Shown in pieces: positions 6,871 through 15,889 of a DNA stretch of 64,000 bases. Position 1 is the stretch's first letter. Each line of letters begins with the position of its first letter. The DNA is taken from the NCBI GenBank assembly GCA_964565925.1, contig CAZMGV010000002.1:310001-374000 (forward strand), given 5' to 3'. This DNA comes from CAZMGV01 sp964565925. Its GTDB lineage: Bacteria; JAGRBM01; JAHCIT01. The notes beneath the pieces were generated by a model. It saw nothing but the letters and a program-made list of their open reading frames with translations, did no database searches and was not told the DNA's origin. A program made the position numbers and the translations under genes.

Positions 6871-8268
6871 ATGGCGGATACGACACCCACGTTCAATCCG
6901 AAGAAGCTCACCGAGCTTCAGACGCGAGTCCTTTTTACGGTTGGGGTGCTCCTCATTTACCGGCTGGGCATCATTGTGCCGACGCCGGGAATCAATCCGC
7001 AGGCCATGCGCGGATACCTCGAACTGACCTTCGGATCGCAGGGTTCCATCGTGACCCTGTTCAACCTGTTCTCGGGCGGCGCGCTGCGGAGCTTCTCCGT
7101 CTTCGCGCTCGGCATCATGCCCTACGTGACGTCGTCCATTATCTTCCAGCTGCTCGGCGAAGTGCTTCCTGAAATCAAGGAACTGCAGCGGGAAGGCGAG
7201 ACCGGCCGCCAGAAGATCAACCAGTACACGCGCTACCTGTCGGTGGTGCTGTGCATGATCCAGGCGACCGTCATCTCCACGAGCCTTCAGACGGCCGTCG
7301 CCCCGGGCGGCGTGCCGGTCGTGCGTGAACCGGGCCCGCTCTTCGTCGCGACCGCGGCCATTTCGCTCACCTGCGGCTCCATCTTCGTGATGTGGCTGGG
7401 CGAGCAGGTGACCCGTTCCGGCATCGGCAACGGCATCTCGCTCATAATCTTCGCCGGTATCGTGACCTCGATCCCCGGCGCCATGGGCGGATTCATCCAG
7501 CAGATCAACCAGGAAACGATCAACCCGATCGGCGCCATCATGATCGGCGTGATCATCGTCGGCTCGCTGGTCGGTATCATCTACATGGAGCAGGCCGAGC
7601 GCCGGATTCCTGTCCAGTATCCCGGCCGGCTCGTGGGCCGCCGGCAGACGCAGGCGCAGAAGTCCTACTTGCCGCTCAAGCTGAACCCCTCGAACGTCAT
7701 TCCGCCGATTTTCGCGAGCTCGCTGCTCGTGTTCCTCCCGACGATCGCCGGCATCACACAGGATGTGGAAGTGAAGGCCACGAACACGTTCTTCCAGAAC
7801 CTGTGGCCGCGGCTGGTCGTAGACGTGATCCGCCCGCTGGGCGACTGGCTGAATCCGAGCCACTGGCTGTATTCGTTCGTGTTCGGCGTGCTGATCATCG
7901 CCTTCGCGTTCTTCTACACGTCGATCATCTTCAATCCGGACGAGATGGCCGAGAACATCAAGCGTAACGGCGGCTTCGTACCGGGTATCCGTCCCGGCAC
8001 GCAGACGGCCAACTTCATCCGGCCGATCATGACCCGCCTCACGTTCATCGGCGGCCTGTATCTGGTCGCCATCTGCGCGATCCTGCCCTACAGCCTGACG
8101 CGCGGAACCGGCGTGACGTTCTTCTTCGGCGGCACCAGCGTGCTGATCTGCGTAGGTGTCGCTCTCGACACGTTCCGCCAGATTGCCGATCACCTGCGTA
8201 ACACCAAGTACGACTCCCTCATGGAAGGTTCGGCGCTCAACAAGATCAAGGGGCGTCGCCGCATATGA
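6871..8268 (+). CDS. secY: Preprotein translocase subunit SecY
   Basis: The 465-residue protein is a ten-helix inner-membrane channel. Visible family marks are NPKKLTELQTRVLFTVGVLLIY with its N-terminal helix, SGGALRSFSVFALGIMPYVTSSI, the cytoplasmic loop QAERRIPVQYPGR, and GSALNKIKGRRRI at the end. SecY with SecE and SecG forms the SecYEG protein-conducting pore. Its TGA overlaps the adk ATG (8265-8268), and its place after rplO is standard. Confidence 0.97.
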   Translation: MADTTPTFNPKKLTELQTRVLFTVGVLLIYRLGIIVPTPGINPQAMRGYLELTFGSQGSIVTLFNLFSGGALRSFSVFALGIMPYVTSSIIFQLLGEVLPEIKELQREGETGRQKINQYTRYLSVVLCMIQATVISTSLQTAVAPGGVPVVREPGPLFVATAAISLTCGSIFVMWLGEQVTRSGIGNGISLIIFAGIVTSIPGAMGGFIQQINQETINPIGAIMIGVIIVGSLVGIIYMEQAERRIPVQYPGRLVGRRQTQAQKSYLPLKLNPSNVIPPIFASSLLVFLPTIAGITQDVEVKATNTFFQNLWPRLVVDVIRPLGDWLNPSHWLYSFVFGVLIIAFAFFYTSIIFNPDEMAENIKRNGGFVPGIRPGTQTANFIRPIMTRLTFIGGLYLVAICAILPYSLTRGTGVTFFFGGTSVLICVGVALDTFRQIADHLRNTKYDSLMEGSALNKIKGRRRI

Positions 8269-8921
8269 GCGAACTCTCCGTGATATTCCTCGGCGCACCG
8301 GGCGCCGGAAAGGGCACGCAGGCGCGTGTGGCCTCGGAAGCGAAGGGTATTCCCCAGCTTTCGACCGGCGACATGCTGCGCGCTGCGAAGGCCGCCGGCA
8401 CGCCGGTGGGTCTCAAGGCCAAGGAATACATGGACGGCGGCAAGCTCGTGCCGGACGAGGTCGTGATTGGCGTGATGGGCGAACGGCTCACCCAGGCCGA
8501 CACGAAGAACGGTTACATCCTGGACGGTTTCCCGCGGACGATCGCGCAGGCCGAAGCTCTGGACAAGATGCTCTCCGAGCGCAAGCGCTCCCTGCCCCGG
8601 GTGATCGAGATCGACGTTCCGGACGATGTCGTCGTGACGCGGCTTTCGGGCCGGCGGACCTGCTCCAGCTGCGGAGCGATCTGGCACGTGGAGGCGAACC
8701 CGACGAAAAAGCCCGACACCTGCGACAACTGCGGCAAGAGCGGCACGCTGACGCAGCGGGCGGACGACAAGCCGGACGTCATCCGCGAGCGGCTCAAGGT
8801 TTATCACGAGCAGACCCGGCCGCTGAGCGGTTACTACCAGAAGAAGAGCCGTCTGACGGTGATCAACGGCAACCGGGCGGTCGATTCGGTGAATTCGGAC
8901 CTGCTGAAAGCGCTGGCATAA
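8265..8921 (+). CDS. adk: Adenylate kinase, zinc-LID type
   Basis: This 218-residue enzyme interconverts ATP + AMP and 2 ADP. The P-loop GAPGAGKGTQ is near residue 8 and LDGFPRT near residue 86. The LID domain carries four cysteines (CSSC ... CDNC), so it should bind a structural zinc as in Gram-positive and many deltaproteobacterial enzymes. It overlaps secY by four bases. Placement between secY and map is common outside enteric bacteria. Confidence 0.97.
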   Translation: MSELSVIFLGAPGAGKGTQARVASEAKGIPQLSTGDMLRAAKAAGTPVGLKAKEYMDGGKLVPDEVVIGVMGERLTQADTKNGYILDGFPRTIAQAEALDKMLSERKRSLPRVIEIDVPDDVVVTRLSGRRTCSSCGAIWHVEANPTKKPDTCDNCGKSGTLTQRADDKPDVIRERLKVYHEQTRPLSGYYQKKSRLTVINGNRAVDSVNSDLLKALA

Positions 8922-8929
8922 GGTTAGAG

Positions 8930-9694
8930 ATGGCGATCGAGCTCAAATCCAGGGACGAGGTCCGGATCATGCGTTCCGCGGGACGTGTGGTGGCGGAGAT
9001 CCTCGCGCGCATGCAGGAAGTGGCCAAGGCCGGCATGACGACGCTCGATCTGGACCGGCTGGCCGAAGAGTGGACCCGCAAGGCCGGCTGCAAGCCCGCC
9101 TTCAAGGGCTACCAGGGTTTTCCGGGCACGCTCTGCGTGTCGGTGAACGAAGAGGTTGTTCACGGTATTCCATCCTCGAAGCGCAAGCTCGAGAACGGCG
9201 ATATCGTCAGTGTGGATTTCGGCGTCATTCTGGACGGCTACTACTCCGACTCAGCCACGACGGTGGCGGTGGGCGAAGTGGGCGAAGAGAAACGCCGCCT
9301 GATGGAGGCGACCCGCGAAAGCCTGCTCAAGGGAATTGAGCAGGCCCGAGAGGGTAACCGCATCGGGGATATCGGTTTCGCCGTACAAACCTACTGTGAA
9401 TCGCGCGGCTACGGGGTAGTGCGCGATTTCGTGGGCCACGGCATCGGGCGTAACCTGCATGAAGCCCCCCAGATTCCCAACTACGGGAAGCCGGGCGGCG
9501 GCGTGCGGCTCAGGGCCGGAATGGTCATCTGCATAGAGCCGATGATCAATCTGGGTACCTGGGAAGTGCGGAAACTTGACGACGGCTGGACCATCGTGAC
9601 CGCGGACGGGAAACCGTCGGCGCATTACGAACACTGCATCGCGATTACGGACAAGGGTCCGGAAATCCTGACGCAGTTGCCAGCAGCCGCCTGA
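8930..9694 (+). CDS. map: Methionine aminopeptidase, type I
   Basis: The 254-residue product removes the initiator methionine from nascent proteins. Metal ligands of the pita-bread fold are visible: D in VSVDFGVILDGYYSDSA (two Asp), H in VGHGIGRNLHEAP, E in CIEPMI and E in AHYEHCIAIT. The ATG at 8930 follows GGTTAGAG and lies eight bases after adk; the frame is open further upstream, but that part runs out of frame through adk. The absence of an N-terminal SH3-binding extension makes it type Ia-like. Confidence 0.96.
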   Translation: MAIELKSRDEVRIMRSAGRVVAEILARMQEVAKAGMTTLDLDRLAEEWTRKAGCKPAFKGYQGFPGTLCVSVNEEVVHGIPSSKRKLENGDIVSVDFGVILDGYYSDSATTVAVGEVGEEKRRLMEATRESLLKGIEQAREGNRIGDIGFAVQTYCESRGYGVVRDFVGHGIGRNLHEAPQIPNYGKPGGGVRLRAGMVICIEPMINLGTWEVRKLDDGWTIVTADGKPSAHYEHCIAITDKGPEILTQLPAAA

Positions 9695-9741
9695 AGGCCT
9701 ATGAGAAGCGGCCCTGCGTTGTGCGGGACCACGGAGACCGG

Positions 9742-9960
9742 ATGCCCAAGGAAGATGCCATCACAGTCGAGGGGAAAGTGATCGAGCCGCTTCCCAATGC
9801 CATGTTCCGGGTGGAACTGGATAACGGGCACAAGATCCTCGCGTATATCTCCGGAAAGATGCGGATGCACTACATCCGCATCCTGCCGGGGGACAAAGTG
9901 ACGGTGGAGCTCTCGCCTTACGACCTGACCAAGGGGCGAATCACCTACCGGGCCAAATAA
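9742..9960 (+). CDS. infA: Translation initiation factor IF-1
   Basis: The 72-residue product is exactly IF-1 length. It starts MPKEDAITVEGKVIEPLPNA, continues through the S1/OB-fold (FRVELDNGHKILAYISGKMR) and ends DLTKGRITYRAK. IF-1 occupies the A site during initiation. GGAG at 9733-9736 supports the ATG at 9742 over the upstream in-frame GTG at 9721. rpmJ follows after 33 bases. Confidence 0.97.
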   Translation: MPKEDAITVEGKVIEPLPNAMFRVELDNGHKILAYISGKMRMHYIRILPGDKVTVELSPYDLTKGRITYRAK

Positions 9961-9993
9961 AGGAAATGAACCAGCGGTAACGCCGGAGAAAAT

Positions 9994-10110
9994 ATGAAAG
10001 TCAGAGCATCCATCAAGAAACGTTGTCCCAAGTGCAAACTCGTGAAGCGCAAGGGCGTGCTTCGCGTGATCTGTCCGTCCAATCCGCGCCACAAGCAGCG
10101 CCAGGGATAA
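9994..10110 (+). CDS. rpmJ: Large ribosomal subunit protein bL36, zinc type
   Basis: A 38-codon gene beginning MKVRASIKKRCPKCKLVKRK and ending NPRHKQRQG. The ligands Cys11, Cys14, Cys27 and His33 (C-x2-C-x12-C-x5-H) mark the zinc-binding form of bL36. CGCCGGAGAA precedes the ATG. Its place between infA and rpsM is standard. It is easily missed because of its size. Confidence 0.96.
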   Translation: MKVRASIKKRCPKCKLVKRKGVLRVICPSNPRHKQRQG

Positions 10111-10124
10111 TTTAGGAGACCACC

Positions 10125-10502
10125 ATGCCCCGTATTTCAGGCATTGATATTCCGAAGAACAAACGCATCGATGTGGCGCTGACCTACATCTACGGCATCG
10201 GCAACAAGACCGCGCAGAACATCTGCAAGGCCGCGAAGATCGATGGCGCCCGCAAGGCCGACCAGCTCTCGGAGACGGAAGTCGCCGAGATCCGCCGCGT
10301 GATCGAGCAGAGTTTCAAGGTCGAGGGCGATCTGCGCCGCGACGTGGCGCTCTCGATCAAGCGGCTCATGGACCTGGGCTGCTACCGCGGCCTGCGGCAC
10401 CGCAAGGCGCTGCCCGTGCGCGGCCAGCGGACCAAGACCAATGCCCGGACCCGCAAGGGCCCGCGCAAGACGATCGCCGGCAAGAAGAAAGAAACGAAGT
10501 AG
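10125..10502 (+). CDS. rpsM: Small ribosomal subunit protein uS13
   Basis: The 125-residue product starts MPRISGIDIPKNKRIDVALTYIYGIG and ends with the basic tail containing RGLRHRKALPVRGQRTKTNARTRKGPR, here read in two parts. uS13 forms head bridges to the 50S subunit and touches P-site tRNA. TTTAGGAGACC gives a strong ribosome binding site 14 bases after rpmJ. Confidence 0.97.
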   Translation: MPRISGIDIPKNKRIDVALTYIYGIGNKTAQNICKAAKIDGARKADQLSETEVAEIRRVIEQSFKVEGDLRRDVALSIKRLMDLGCYRGLRHRKALPVRGQRTKTNARTRKGPRKTIAGKKKETK

Positions 10503-10519
10503 TTTTCAGGAACGTGAAC

Positions 10520-10546
10520 GTCCCCGGGCGCCGTCGCCCGCAGGAC
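10520..10546 (+). promoter_or_regulatory. GC-rich hairpin in the rpsM-rpsK gap
   Basis: GTCC (10520-10523) and CGGGCG (10525-10530) pair with CGCCCG (10535-10540) and GGAC (10543-10546) around a CCGT loop, giving ten pairs with a small internal loop. There is no following T-run. It lies in a 66-base gap before rpsK, and its function is unknown. Confidence 0.5.
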
Positions 10547-10568
10547 CGAAACAGAAGGCAGACGACTC

Positions 10569-10997
10569 ATGGCTGACGAAACCAAAGAACCGCAGGCAGC
10601 AGCTGGCGCCGACGCCAAGACCCCCAAGGTCAAGAAGGCGAAGATGCGCGGCGTGGACCACGGCATTGCCCACGTCCAGGCGACCTACACGAACACGATC
10701 GTGTCGATCGCCGACACGGCAGGCAACGTGATCTCGTGGGGCACGGCCGGCGGGTCGGGCTTCAAGGGCTCGCGCAAGTCCACCCCGTACGCCGCCAGCG
10801 TCGCCGCCGAAAAAGCCGCCCAGAAGGCGATGGGCGTCGGCGTGAAGTCGGTGGCCGTGCAGGTAAAGGGTCCCGGACCGGGCCGCGAAGCGGCCGTCCG
10901 GGCGCTCAACGCCGCCGGGCTCAAGATCACCTCGATCAAGGATGTAACGCCCATTCCGCACAACGGCTGCCGCCCTCCGAAGCGGCGCCGCGTGTAA
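10569..10997 (+). CDS. rpsK: Small ribosomal subunit protein uS11
   Basis: This 142-residue protein has a 25-residue Ala/Lys-rich N-terminal lead, then the uS11 core GIAHVQATYTNTIVSIADTAGN, GFKGSRKSTPYAASVAAEKA and GPGPGREAAVRAL, ending PHNGCRPPKRRRV. uS11 forms part of the E-site platform. rpsD normally follows but is absent here; rpoA begins after 126 bases. Confidence 0.97.
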   Translation: MADETKEPQAAAGADAKTPKVKKAKMRGVDHGIAHVQATYTNTIVSIADTAGNVISWGTAGGSGFKGSRKSTPYAASVAAEKAAQKAMGVGVKSVAVQVKGPGPGREAAVRALNAAGLKITSIKDVTPIPHNGCRPPKRRRV

Positions 10998-11014
10998 GGC
11001 GTTTACCGGGCTTA

Positions 11015-11043
11015 TCCGGGCGGGGAAGGGTATCCCGTCCGGA
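11015..11043 (+). promoter_or_regulatory. Strong hairpin between rpsK and rpoA
   Basis: TCCGGGCGGG (11015-11024) pairs with CCCGTCCGGA (11034-11043) with a single G-U, around a nine-base loop. ATTTGCCTTTG follows, which is too interrupted for a convincing terminator but could attenuate. A second small inverted repeat (CTCCTG 11078-11083, CAGGAG 11092-11097) lies downstream. The 126-base gap is where rpsD usually lies, and it could hold a separate control point for rpoA. Confidence 0.5.
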
Positions 11044-11123
11044 ATTTGCCTTTGATCGGGATCAGGTTATGTAGGGTCTCCTGAACGGGTCCAGGAGCCG
11101 AAAGCAGAAGGACGGTACAGCTT

Positions 11124-12164
<1,041 letters not shown>

Positions 12165-12222
12165 TTCCGGCGGCGACGCACGGAATTCAGGGACAGAAAA
12201 CTCAAGTTAAAGGACGCCAGTT

Positions 12223-12723
12223 ATGCGCCATCACCGCAGAGAAAAGAAGTTCGGACGCAGCACGGAACACCGCAAGGCCATGTTCCGCAACCAGCTCAAT
12301 TCGCTGATCGACCACGAGAAGATCCGCACGACCGACGCCAAGGCGAAGGAACTGCGCCGGTTCGCCGACCGGATCATCACGCTCGGCAAGGAAGGCATCG
12401 GCGCCGACAAGGTCGTGCAGTACACGCTGCGCCAGCGCGCGTTCGCCAAGCTTCGCTCGGAAGTGTCCGTGAAGAAGCTCTTCGACGTGCTCGCCCCCCG
12501 GTTCAAGGACCGCCAGGGCGGCTACACCCGGATCATCAAGCTGGGGACCCGCGCCGGCGACGCCGCCAAGGTGTCGCTGATCGAGTTCCTCCCGGCCGAG
12601 ACCGCCGGCGGAGCCAAGAAGAAGCCGGCCAAGCGCCGCGCTGCCGCCGGGGACAAGGCCAAGGCCGCCCCGAAGGCGAAGAAGGCCTCCACCAAGAAGG
12701 AAGCTGAAGCCAAGGCCGAATAA
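12223..12723 (+). CDS. rplQ: Large ribosomal subunit protein bL17 with basic tail
   Basis: The core (residues 1-120) starts MRHHRREKKFGRSTEHRKAM and includes RNQLNSLIDHEKIRTTDAKAKELRR, read in two parts, and GGYTRIIKLGTRAGDAA, the bL17 signature. At 166 residues it exceeds the usual 115-130 because of a C-terminal Lys/Ala tail of about 40 residues. It is the last gene of the ribosomal block, and an intrinsic terminator follows 26 bases after the stop. Confidence 0.96.
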   Translation: MRHHRREKKFGRSTEHRKAMFRNQLNSLIDHEKIRTTDAKAKELRRFADRIITLGKEGIGADKVVQYTLRQRAFAKLRSEVSVKKLFDVLAPRFKDRQGGYTRIIKLGTRAGDAAKVSLIEFLPAETAGGAKKKPAKRRAAAGDKAKAAPKAKKASTKKEAEAKAE

Positions 12724-12748
12724 GCCCGCTTCAAGCACTTTCACCGAA

Positions 12749-12783
12749 ACGCCCGGTCCCTGACGGAACCGGGCGTTTTCTTT
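12749..12783 (+). terminator. Intrinsic terminator of the ribosomal operon
   Basis: ACGCCCGGT (12749-12757) and ACCGGGCGT (12768-12776) form a perfect nine-pair stem with a ten-base loop, followed by TTTTCTTT. It lies 26 bases after rplQ and before an unrelated epimerase gene, so it marks the end of the ribosomal transcript. Confidence 0.9.
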
Positions 12784-12827
12784 GGCCGGACAGGGCCGTG
12801 GTAGGATCGGAGCCGGAGAGGGAAACC

Positions 12828-13856
12828 ATGAAAACGCTCGTTACCGGCGGAGCCGGGTTTATCGGATCGCATGTCGTGAAGCAGCTGGTCGCCGAAGGCC
12901 GCGACGTGCGGGTCATGGTGCTCCCCACCGAGAATACGAAGAACATAGACGGCGTCAGTTATGAAAAAGTAACCGGGGACATTACCGACCGCGACGCCGT
13001 CAAATCTGCCATGAAGGGCGTCGACAAGGTGTTTCATCTCGCGGCGATATATGCCCTCTGGCTGCCGCGCCGGGAGCGGATGTTCGAAGTGAACTGCATC
13101 GGCGCCATGAACGTCTGCTGGGCCGCACTCCGGGCGAATGTCGAGAAGATCGTCTTCACGTCGTCCATCGCCGCCATCGGGTACGAAGACGGCGGCGGGG
13201 TGGCCACCGAAAAGACCGCCTACAACCATCAGGGAAACCACAACGACTACATCACCTCCAAGTGGCTGGCCGAAGAGCACGCCCTGACCTTCGCCAAGGA
13301 AGGCCTGCCGATTGTCTTCTGCAACCCGACCGGTCCCATCGGCGCCGGCGACATCGGCCCGACGCCCACCGGCCAGTCGCTCGTCGAGATGATGAACGGC
13401 CTCATGCGGTTCTATTTCAACAGCGGCATCAACCTGGTGGACGTGGACGATGTGGCCAGAGGGCACCTCCTGGCCGAGAAGAAAGGCCGCATCGGCGAAC
13501 GGTATCTGCTCTGCAACGAGAACCTTCAGATGAAGGACCTGTTCACCCGCGTCTCGAAAGTGACCGGGGTGCCGTTCAGGGCGGTTCCGGTGCCGATCGA
13601 GCCGGCGATTTGGCTGGGCGACGCGCTGGAGGCCTGGTCCACCCGTGTCTCGCACAGGAAACCGCCCGTGACTGGCGACTCGCTCCGCTATCTGCGTCAC
13701 CCCATGTATACCGATAACACCAAGGCCCGCACCGAACTGGGCCTGGAGTTTACTCCGCTGGATGAGTCCATCCGCCGTGCGGTCGACTGGTTTGTGGAGA
13801 ACGGATACGTGAAGAACCGGAAATTCATCGACGACTACCGCAAGGCGTCGCGGTAG
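12828..13856 (+). CDS. NAD(P)-dependent epimerase/dehydratase (extended SDR)
   Basis: This 342-residue protein has the TGGAGFIGSH nucleotide-binding loop at residues 7-16 and a YITSK catalytic Tyr-Lys pair near residue 144. The pattern resembles dihydroflavonol-reductase or HpnA-like epimerases, but the substrate cannot be read from sequence. A GGAGAGGG sequence supports the ATG at 12828. It lies directly after the ribosomal terminator and 15 bases before the GH3 gene, so the two are probably co-transcribed. A paralogue occurs at 42328-43425. Confidence 0.85.
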   Translation: MKTLVTGGAGFIGSHVVKQLVAEGRDVRVMVLPTENTKNIDGVSYEKVTGDITDRDAVKSAMKGVDKVFHLAAIYALWLPRRERMFEVNCIGAMNVCWAALRANVEKIVFTSSIAAIGYEDGGGVATEKTAYNHQGNHNDYITSKWLAEEHALTFAKEGLPIVFCNPTGPIGAGDIGPTPTGQSLVEMMNGLMRFYFNSGINLVDVDDVARGHLLAEKKGRIGERYLLCNENLQMKDLFTRVSKVTGVPFRAVPVPIEPAIWLGDALEAWSTRVSHRKPPVTGDSLRYLRHPMYTDNTKARTELGLEFTPLDESIRRAVDWFVENGYVKNRKFIDDYRKASR

Positions 13857-13871
13857 ATTTACGGGTATCCA

Positions 13872-15848
13872 ATGGCACTGCCCAAGGCCAGCGATCTTAC
13901 CCTGCGGGAAAAAACCGGCCTCATGGCGGGCCCCGTTCCGACACCGTTCGAAGCCGTCCGGCTGGCGCTCAACTATAACTCGTCGGCTTTTCCCGCGGCG
14001 GGGATTCCGGCCCGTGGCATCCCGGGTATTCATTTCACGGATGGTCCCCGCGGTGTCGTTATGGGCCATTCGACCTGTTTTCCGGCGGCGATCGCCCGGG
14101 GTGCATCGTGGGACCCGGATCTCGAAGAAGCGATCGGCGACGCCATCGGGCGGGAAGCCCGGTCGCTTGGCGCCAATCTGTTCGCCGGCATCTGTATTAA
14201 TGTCATCCGCCATCCGGCCTGGGGCCGGTCGCAGGAGTCCTACGGCGAAGACCCGTTCCATCTGGGCGAAATGGGGAGTGCGCTGGTGCGGGGCTCTGGC
14301 AGGCATGTGCTCACCTGCATCAAGCATTTCGCCTGCAACAGCATGGAGAACGCCCGGTTCCGGGTGAACGTCGAAATCTCCGAGGAAGCCCTGCAGGAGA
14401 TTTACCTGCCCCATTTCCGCCGTTGCATCGAGACGGGGGCGGAATCGGTGATGAGCGCCTATAACCGGTTGAACGGCGACTACTGCGGCGAGAACCACCA
14501 CCTGCTGACGGACATTCTCAAGCGTCAGTGGGGTTTCGAAGGTTTTGTCATGACCGACTTCCTGATGGGAATCCGCAACGGCACAAAAGGGGTTAATGCG
14601 GGACAGGATCTCGAGATGCCATTCAGATGGCGTCTCTTGGGACTTGGGCGGGCGGTCAGGCAGGGCAAGGTCCCGGTCAGCCGGATCGACGATGCCGCGA
14701 CGAGGCTGCTCTGGGCGCAGGGCAGGCTCGAGACCAAGAGTCCGTCCGTACCGGTTTCCGTGGACGCCAACCGGGAACTCGCCCGCCGGTCAGCCGAAGC
14801 CTCCATGGTACTTCTGAAAAACGAACGCGCACTGCTGCCGCTCGACCGGAGTACTGTCCGAAACGTCGCGCTGATCGGGCCGCTGGCCAGCATTCCCAAT
14901 ACCGGCGACCTTGGCAGCAGCCGGGTGCGGCCGGTCCATGTGGTGACTCCCGAAGAGGGGATCACGGGATATTTGAAAGGCGGCGCCCGGGTTTCCGTGT
15001 GCAACAGCCGCAGCCCTTCCAGAGTCGCCGCCGCTGCGGCAGCGGCGGACGCCGCCGTCGTGGTCGCCGGTTACACGCACCGGGACGAAGGCGAATATAT
15101 CCTTCTCATCGGCGGCGACCGGAAGCGGCTTTCGCTCAGCGCCGACGACGAGGCGATGATTCTTGCCGCCGTGAAGGCGAATCCAAAAACGGTCGTCGTA
15201 CTGATGGGTGGCAGCTCCATCGTTGCGGAAAACTGGCGGCATGAGGTTCCGGCCATCCTGTGCGCCTGGTATCCGGGGCAGGAGGGCGGCCACGCGCTGG
15301 CGCGGGTGCTGTTCGGTGATGCGGAGCCGGGTGGCCGGCTGCCGCTCGCAGTTCCGAAATCGCCGCGGCAGCTTCCGTATTTCGACCGTAACGCCGATAA
15401 AATCCAGTACGATCATTTCCACGGTTACCGGTTGATGGACAAGCGGGGGGATGAACCGGCGTACCCCTTCGGCTTCGGGCTGGGATATGCCGATATCCGG
15501 AGCACGGCCGTCCGGCCGCTCGCAACCGAGGTCGCCCGTGACGGCCAGATCGAATTCGAAATCAGGTTGGAGAACCGCAGCCAGCGGGCCGGTTCGGCCG
15601 TTATCCAGATTTATGCGGGACGTAGTCAGAATACCGGTCGCCCGGTGCGCGAACTGAAGGCATTTCAGAAGGTGCACCTTGGTTCCGGAGAAACGCGGGA
15701 AATACGGTTGGGATTCCCGGTCTCGCGGCTCGCCCGTTTCAACACATCCTTGAGCACTTGGTCGGTCGCACCGGGTCCGGCCCAGGTCTGGGTGGGAAGT
15801 TCGTCCAGAACCGAAGACCTCAAGGCGTTCGAGATCACCGTAGAATAG
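13872..15848 (+). CDS. Glycoside hydrolase family 3 (beta-glucosidase-like)
   Basis: The 658-residue product has the GH3 N-terminal barrel (GIPGIHFTDGPRGV; KHFACNS; MSAYNRLNG; GFVMTDFLMG with the likely nucleophile Asp), a GH3 C-terminal alpha/beta domain (VVLMGGSSIVAENW; CAWYPGQEGGHALARVLFG) and a fibronectin-III-like end (residues about 560-658). No signal peptide is seen, so it is probably cytoplasmic. It would hydrolyse beta-glucosides; the exact sugar or aglycone is not predictable. Placement 15 bases after an epimerase suggests joint handling of a sugar-bearing substrate. Confidence 0.9.
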   Translation: MALPKASDLTLREKTGLMAGPVPTPFEAVRLALNYNSSAFPAAGIPARGIPGIHFTDGPRGVVMGHSTCFPAAIARGASWDPDLEEAIGDAIGREARSLGANLFAGICINVIRHPAWGRSQESYGEDPFHLGEMGSALVRGSGRHVLTCIKHFACNSMENARFRVNVEISEEALQEIYLPHFRRCIETGAESVMSAYNRLNGDYCGENHHLLTDILKRQWGFEGFVMTDFLMGIRNGTKGVNAGQDLEMPFRWRLLGLGRAVRQGKVPVSRIDDAATRLLWAQGRLETKSPSVPVSVDANRELARRSAEASMVLLKNERALLPLDRSTVRNVALIGPLASIPNTGDLGSSRVRPVHVVTPEEGITGYLKGGARVSVCNSRSPSRVAAAAAAADAAVVVAGYTHRDEGEYILLIGGDRKRLSLSADDEAMILAAVKANPKTVVVLMGGSSIVAENWRHEVPAILCAWYPGQEGGHALARVLFGDAEPGGRLPLAVPKSPRQLPYFDRNADKIQYDHFHGYRLMDKRGDEPAYPFGFGLGYADIRSTAVRPLATEVARDGQIEFEIRLENRSQRAGSAVIQIYAGRSQNTGRPVRELKAFQKVHLGSGETREIRLGFPVSRLARFNTSLSTWSVAPGPAQVWVGSSSRTEDLKAFEITVE

Positions 15849-15889
15849 GGGAAAACCCGCCCTTCACCCCGCGCTTTCAGTCCGGGTCG

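Noticed and set aside
6490..8298. 600-codon open frame on the minus strand opposite rplO and secY
   Set aside because: It is a codon-bias shadow of the conserved + strand genes with no family motifs.
12741..14501. Long minus-strand frame opposite the epimerase and the GH3 gene
   Set aside because: It crosses the ribosomal terminator and two genes with clear motifs; it is a shadow frame.
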